A stretch of 64,000 nt of DNA from an uncultured Pelagibacteraceae bacterium (GTDB lineage: Bacteria; Pseudomonadota; Alphaproteobacteria; Pelagibacterales; Pelagibacteraceae), in the NCBI GenBank assembly GCA_902571915.1, contig CACGDY010000001.1:1-64000 (forward strand), read 5' to 3'. A program made the position numbers and the translations under genes. Every line of letters starts with the position of its first letter. Position 1 is the stretch's first letter. The notes under the pieces were generated by a model that was not told where the DNA came from, ran no database searches, and saw nothing but the letters and a program-made list of their open reading frames with translations. Of the stretch, positions 62,659 to 64,000 are shown piece after piece.

Positions 62659-63411
62659 TTAATTTTCCTTGGTTTTGTCTATCTTAAATTTTTCTAATTG
62701 TGAAGAAAAGTTTTTTTCTAAAGGTTTTTCTGCCTCCTCAAATGATCTTAATCTCTCTAACTCCTTTTCTTTAAGTTTTTGTTCTCTTAGATTTTCTTTT
62801 TGTTCTCGTAATTTTTGTTCTCGGTCAAATTTTTCCTCCCATTCTTTAATCTTAATATATTCTTCCTGCTTTTGTTTTTCTTCCTCAATTTTAATTGCTT
62901 TTAATAATTTTTCTTTTCGTCTTTTTTCTTTTAATTCTCTATTGTTTTGATCTTCTTCTCTCACTTTCAAATCAATATCTTTTCTGTTTTGTTCCTCATC
63001 CCTTGATTTTAATTGTTTCTCTTTTTGCCTTAAATCATTTGCAGTTATAATTAGGTTTTCGTCTTTTTTTATTAATCTTTCATTCTCAATTTTAAGTTTT
63101 TCGTCTTTTAATCTTAATTCTTTTTCCTTTAATTTTAATTCTTCCTCTTTGATCTTTAATTTATGTTCATCTTTTTTAATTTTCTCCTCTAAATTTTTAA
63201 GTTCTTTTCTGTCTCTGATCAGCTCATTATTTTCTTGAAGCTTTTTAAGTTTGATTTCTTTTATCTTATTTTGTTCTTGTCTCTTTTTATAATTTACAAA
63301 AGCTGCACTTAAAGACTTTGTTGTAATAGTTGCTAATTTCGCAAAACCATTTTTAGTTTTTTTATTTAATTTTTTTTTATTTTTCGGTTTATAATTTTTT
63401 TTTGAAGACAT
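62659..63411 (-). CDS. Highly charged coiled-coil protein
   Basis: The 250-residue protein is mostly a long coiled coil made of Lys, Glu, Leu, Asn and Arg, with heptad-like units (KIKEEELKLKEKELRLKDE) from about residue 40 to 235. The first 40 residues are very basic (KKNYKPKNKKKLNKKTK). There is no signal peptide and no recognised domain. It may be a structural or nucleic-acid-associated protein. It converges with the amidinotransferase gene across an 18-base gap and is divergent from cmk. Confidence 0.65.
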   Translation of the reverse strand: MSSKKNYKPKNKKKLNKKTKNGFAKLATITTKSLSAAFVNYKKRQEQNKIKEIKLKKLQENNELIRDRKELKNLEEKIKKDEHKLKIKEEELKLKEKELRLKDEKLKIENERLIKKDENLIITANDLRQKEKQLKSRDEEQNRKDIDLKVREEDQNNRELKEKRRKEKLLKAIKIEEEKQKQEEYIKIKEWEEKFDREQKLREQKENLREQKLKEKELERLRSFEEAEKPLEKNFSSQLEKFKIDKTKEN

Positions 63412-63576
63412 TTTTTAAAAATCTATTTGAGCAAAGAATTTATAATGTTTCAACAATTTCTAGAAGAATTTTGAAAAAATAGATCTTATTTCAACTTATA
63501 AGTGATTATTTGTCTTTTTTTCGTTAAAATTTATAATCTTTTTGCATTCAATTGTTCTAAATATTAATAAGTTTGT

Positions 63577-64000
63577 GTGAGAAAATTTAATAAATTAATA
63601 GTTGCATGTGATGGTGAGTCCGCTAGTGGGAAAAGCACTGCTGCTAAACTTATTTCACGAAAGTACAAATTGTTACTTATTAATTCAGGATTACTATATA
63701 GATATGCCAGTAAAATTTTAATTAAGCAAAAACCTAAAGATCAAATACATTTTCTCAAAAAAACGTTTAAAAAGGTGAGATATAATTACATTTCAAAACA
63801 AAATTTACATAGTGAAGAAATTAGTAATCACGTTGCTATATTAGCAAAAAATAAGAATATAAGAAAAATTATAAACCAGTTTCAAAAAAAAATCATAAAA
63901 AAAAATAAAAAAATTTGTGTTGAAGGAAGAGATATAGCTAGTAAAATTTTATCAAAAAATCCAAAATATGATATAGCATTTTATTTTAAATGTAGCTTAA
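63577..64000 (+). CDS. cmk: Cytidylate kinase, cut by the window end
   Basis: The first 141 residues are visible, beginning with GTG at 63577 and continuing past the window end. A P-loop of the CMP-kinase form (DGESASGKSTAAK) is present, with SGLLYRYAS after it and the later CMP-kinase block VEGRDIASKIL. It phosphorylates CMP and dCMP. The P-loop reads GESASGKST where most homologues have GPAASGKGT. In alphaproteobacteria cmk usually precedes rpsA, which would lie just beyond the window. Confidence 0.88.
   Translation, partial: MRKFNKLIVACDGESASGKSTAAKLISRKYKLLLINSGLLYRYASKILIKQKPKDQIHFLKKTFKKVRYNYISKQNLHSEEISNHVAILAKNKNIRKIINQFQKKIIKKNKKICVEGRDIASKILSKNPKYDIAFYFKCSL

Overview
The window looks like a chromosome segment of a SAR11-type marine alphaproteobacterium (Pelagibacterales). 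The DNA is very AT-rich, genes are packed with gaps mostly under 150 bases, and many genes overlap by 1 to 14 bases. The gene content is typical of that group: several ABC and TRAP uptake systems, a tandem glycine riboswitch ahead of gcvTHP, an NAD-dependent formate dehydrogenase, and few regulators. This assignment is inference from composition and content. I found no rRNA, tRNA, CRISPR array, insertion sequence or prophage. No gene-free stretch exceeds 300 bases; the longest is 29092-29287 (196 bases), in which I see nothing definite beyond a likely ribosome binding site at its end.

Region 1 (1-20100) is the most distinctive. A type IV pilus operon (a PilM-PilN fusion, then PilO, PilP, PilQ, PilB and PilC) is followed by two pilin genes. 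Between them, on the minus strand, lies a partner-switching cassette of two STAS antagonists and an RsbW-like kinase. Downstream come an ammonium transporter fused to a SpoIIE-type PP2C phosphatase, a TPR/beta-barrel protein, a FecR-domain protein with a roughly two-thirds-lysine tail, a CHASE2-SpoIIE membrane phosphatase, and a beta-propeller/autotransporter-like protein. The window therefore holds a complete set of partner-switching parts (two phosphatases, two STAS substrates, one kinase) among surface-structure genes, with no sigma factor. I propose that ammonium and a second extracytoplasmic signal feed one STAS switch acting on the pili or surface proteins.

Region 2 (20100-40200) is mainly transport: small redox and exporter genes (glutaredoxin, LysE family), a branched-chain-type ABC system joined to AzlCD and a GlaH/CsiD glutarate hydroxylase, ProC, a second branched-chain-type ABC system with a convergent binding-protein gene, a TerC protein and a TRAP transporter. 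Hairpins between binding-protein and permease genes suggest differential expression. Palindromes precede two binding-protein genes.

Region 3 (39700-48570) has tandem TPR paralogues, 5-oxoprolinase genes pxpA and pxpBC (divergent), a DMT exporter, and the glycine riboswitch with gcvT, gcvH and gcvP. Region 4 (48570-58300) has a flavoprotein/DUF1365/Cfa/DUF3833 lipid cluster next to SDR and TspO genes, a tiny eight-cysteine protein behind Fur-box-like sites, a D-amino-acid-oxidase-family flavoprotein, a GT87-like membrane protein, SelO and an exported MsrA; it reads as a light and oxidative stress neighbourhood. Region 5 (58300-64000) has formate dehydrogenase, an HPP protein, an IscU/SufU-like scaffold, a DMT permease, an amidinotransferase, a charged coiled-coil protein and the start of cmk, cut by the window end.
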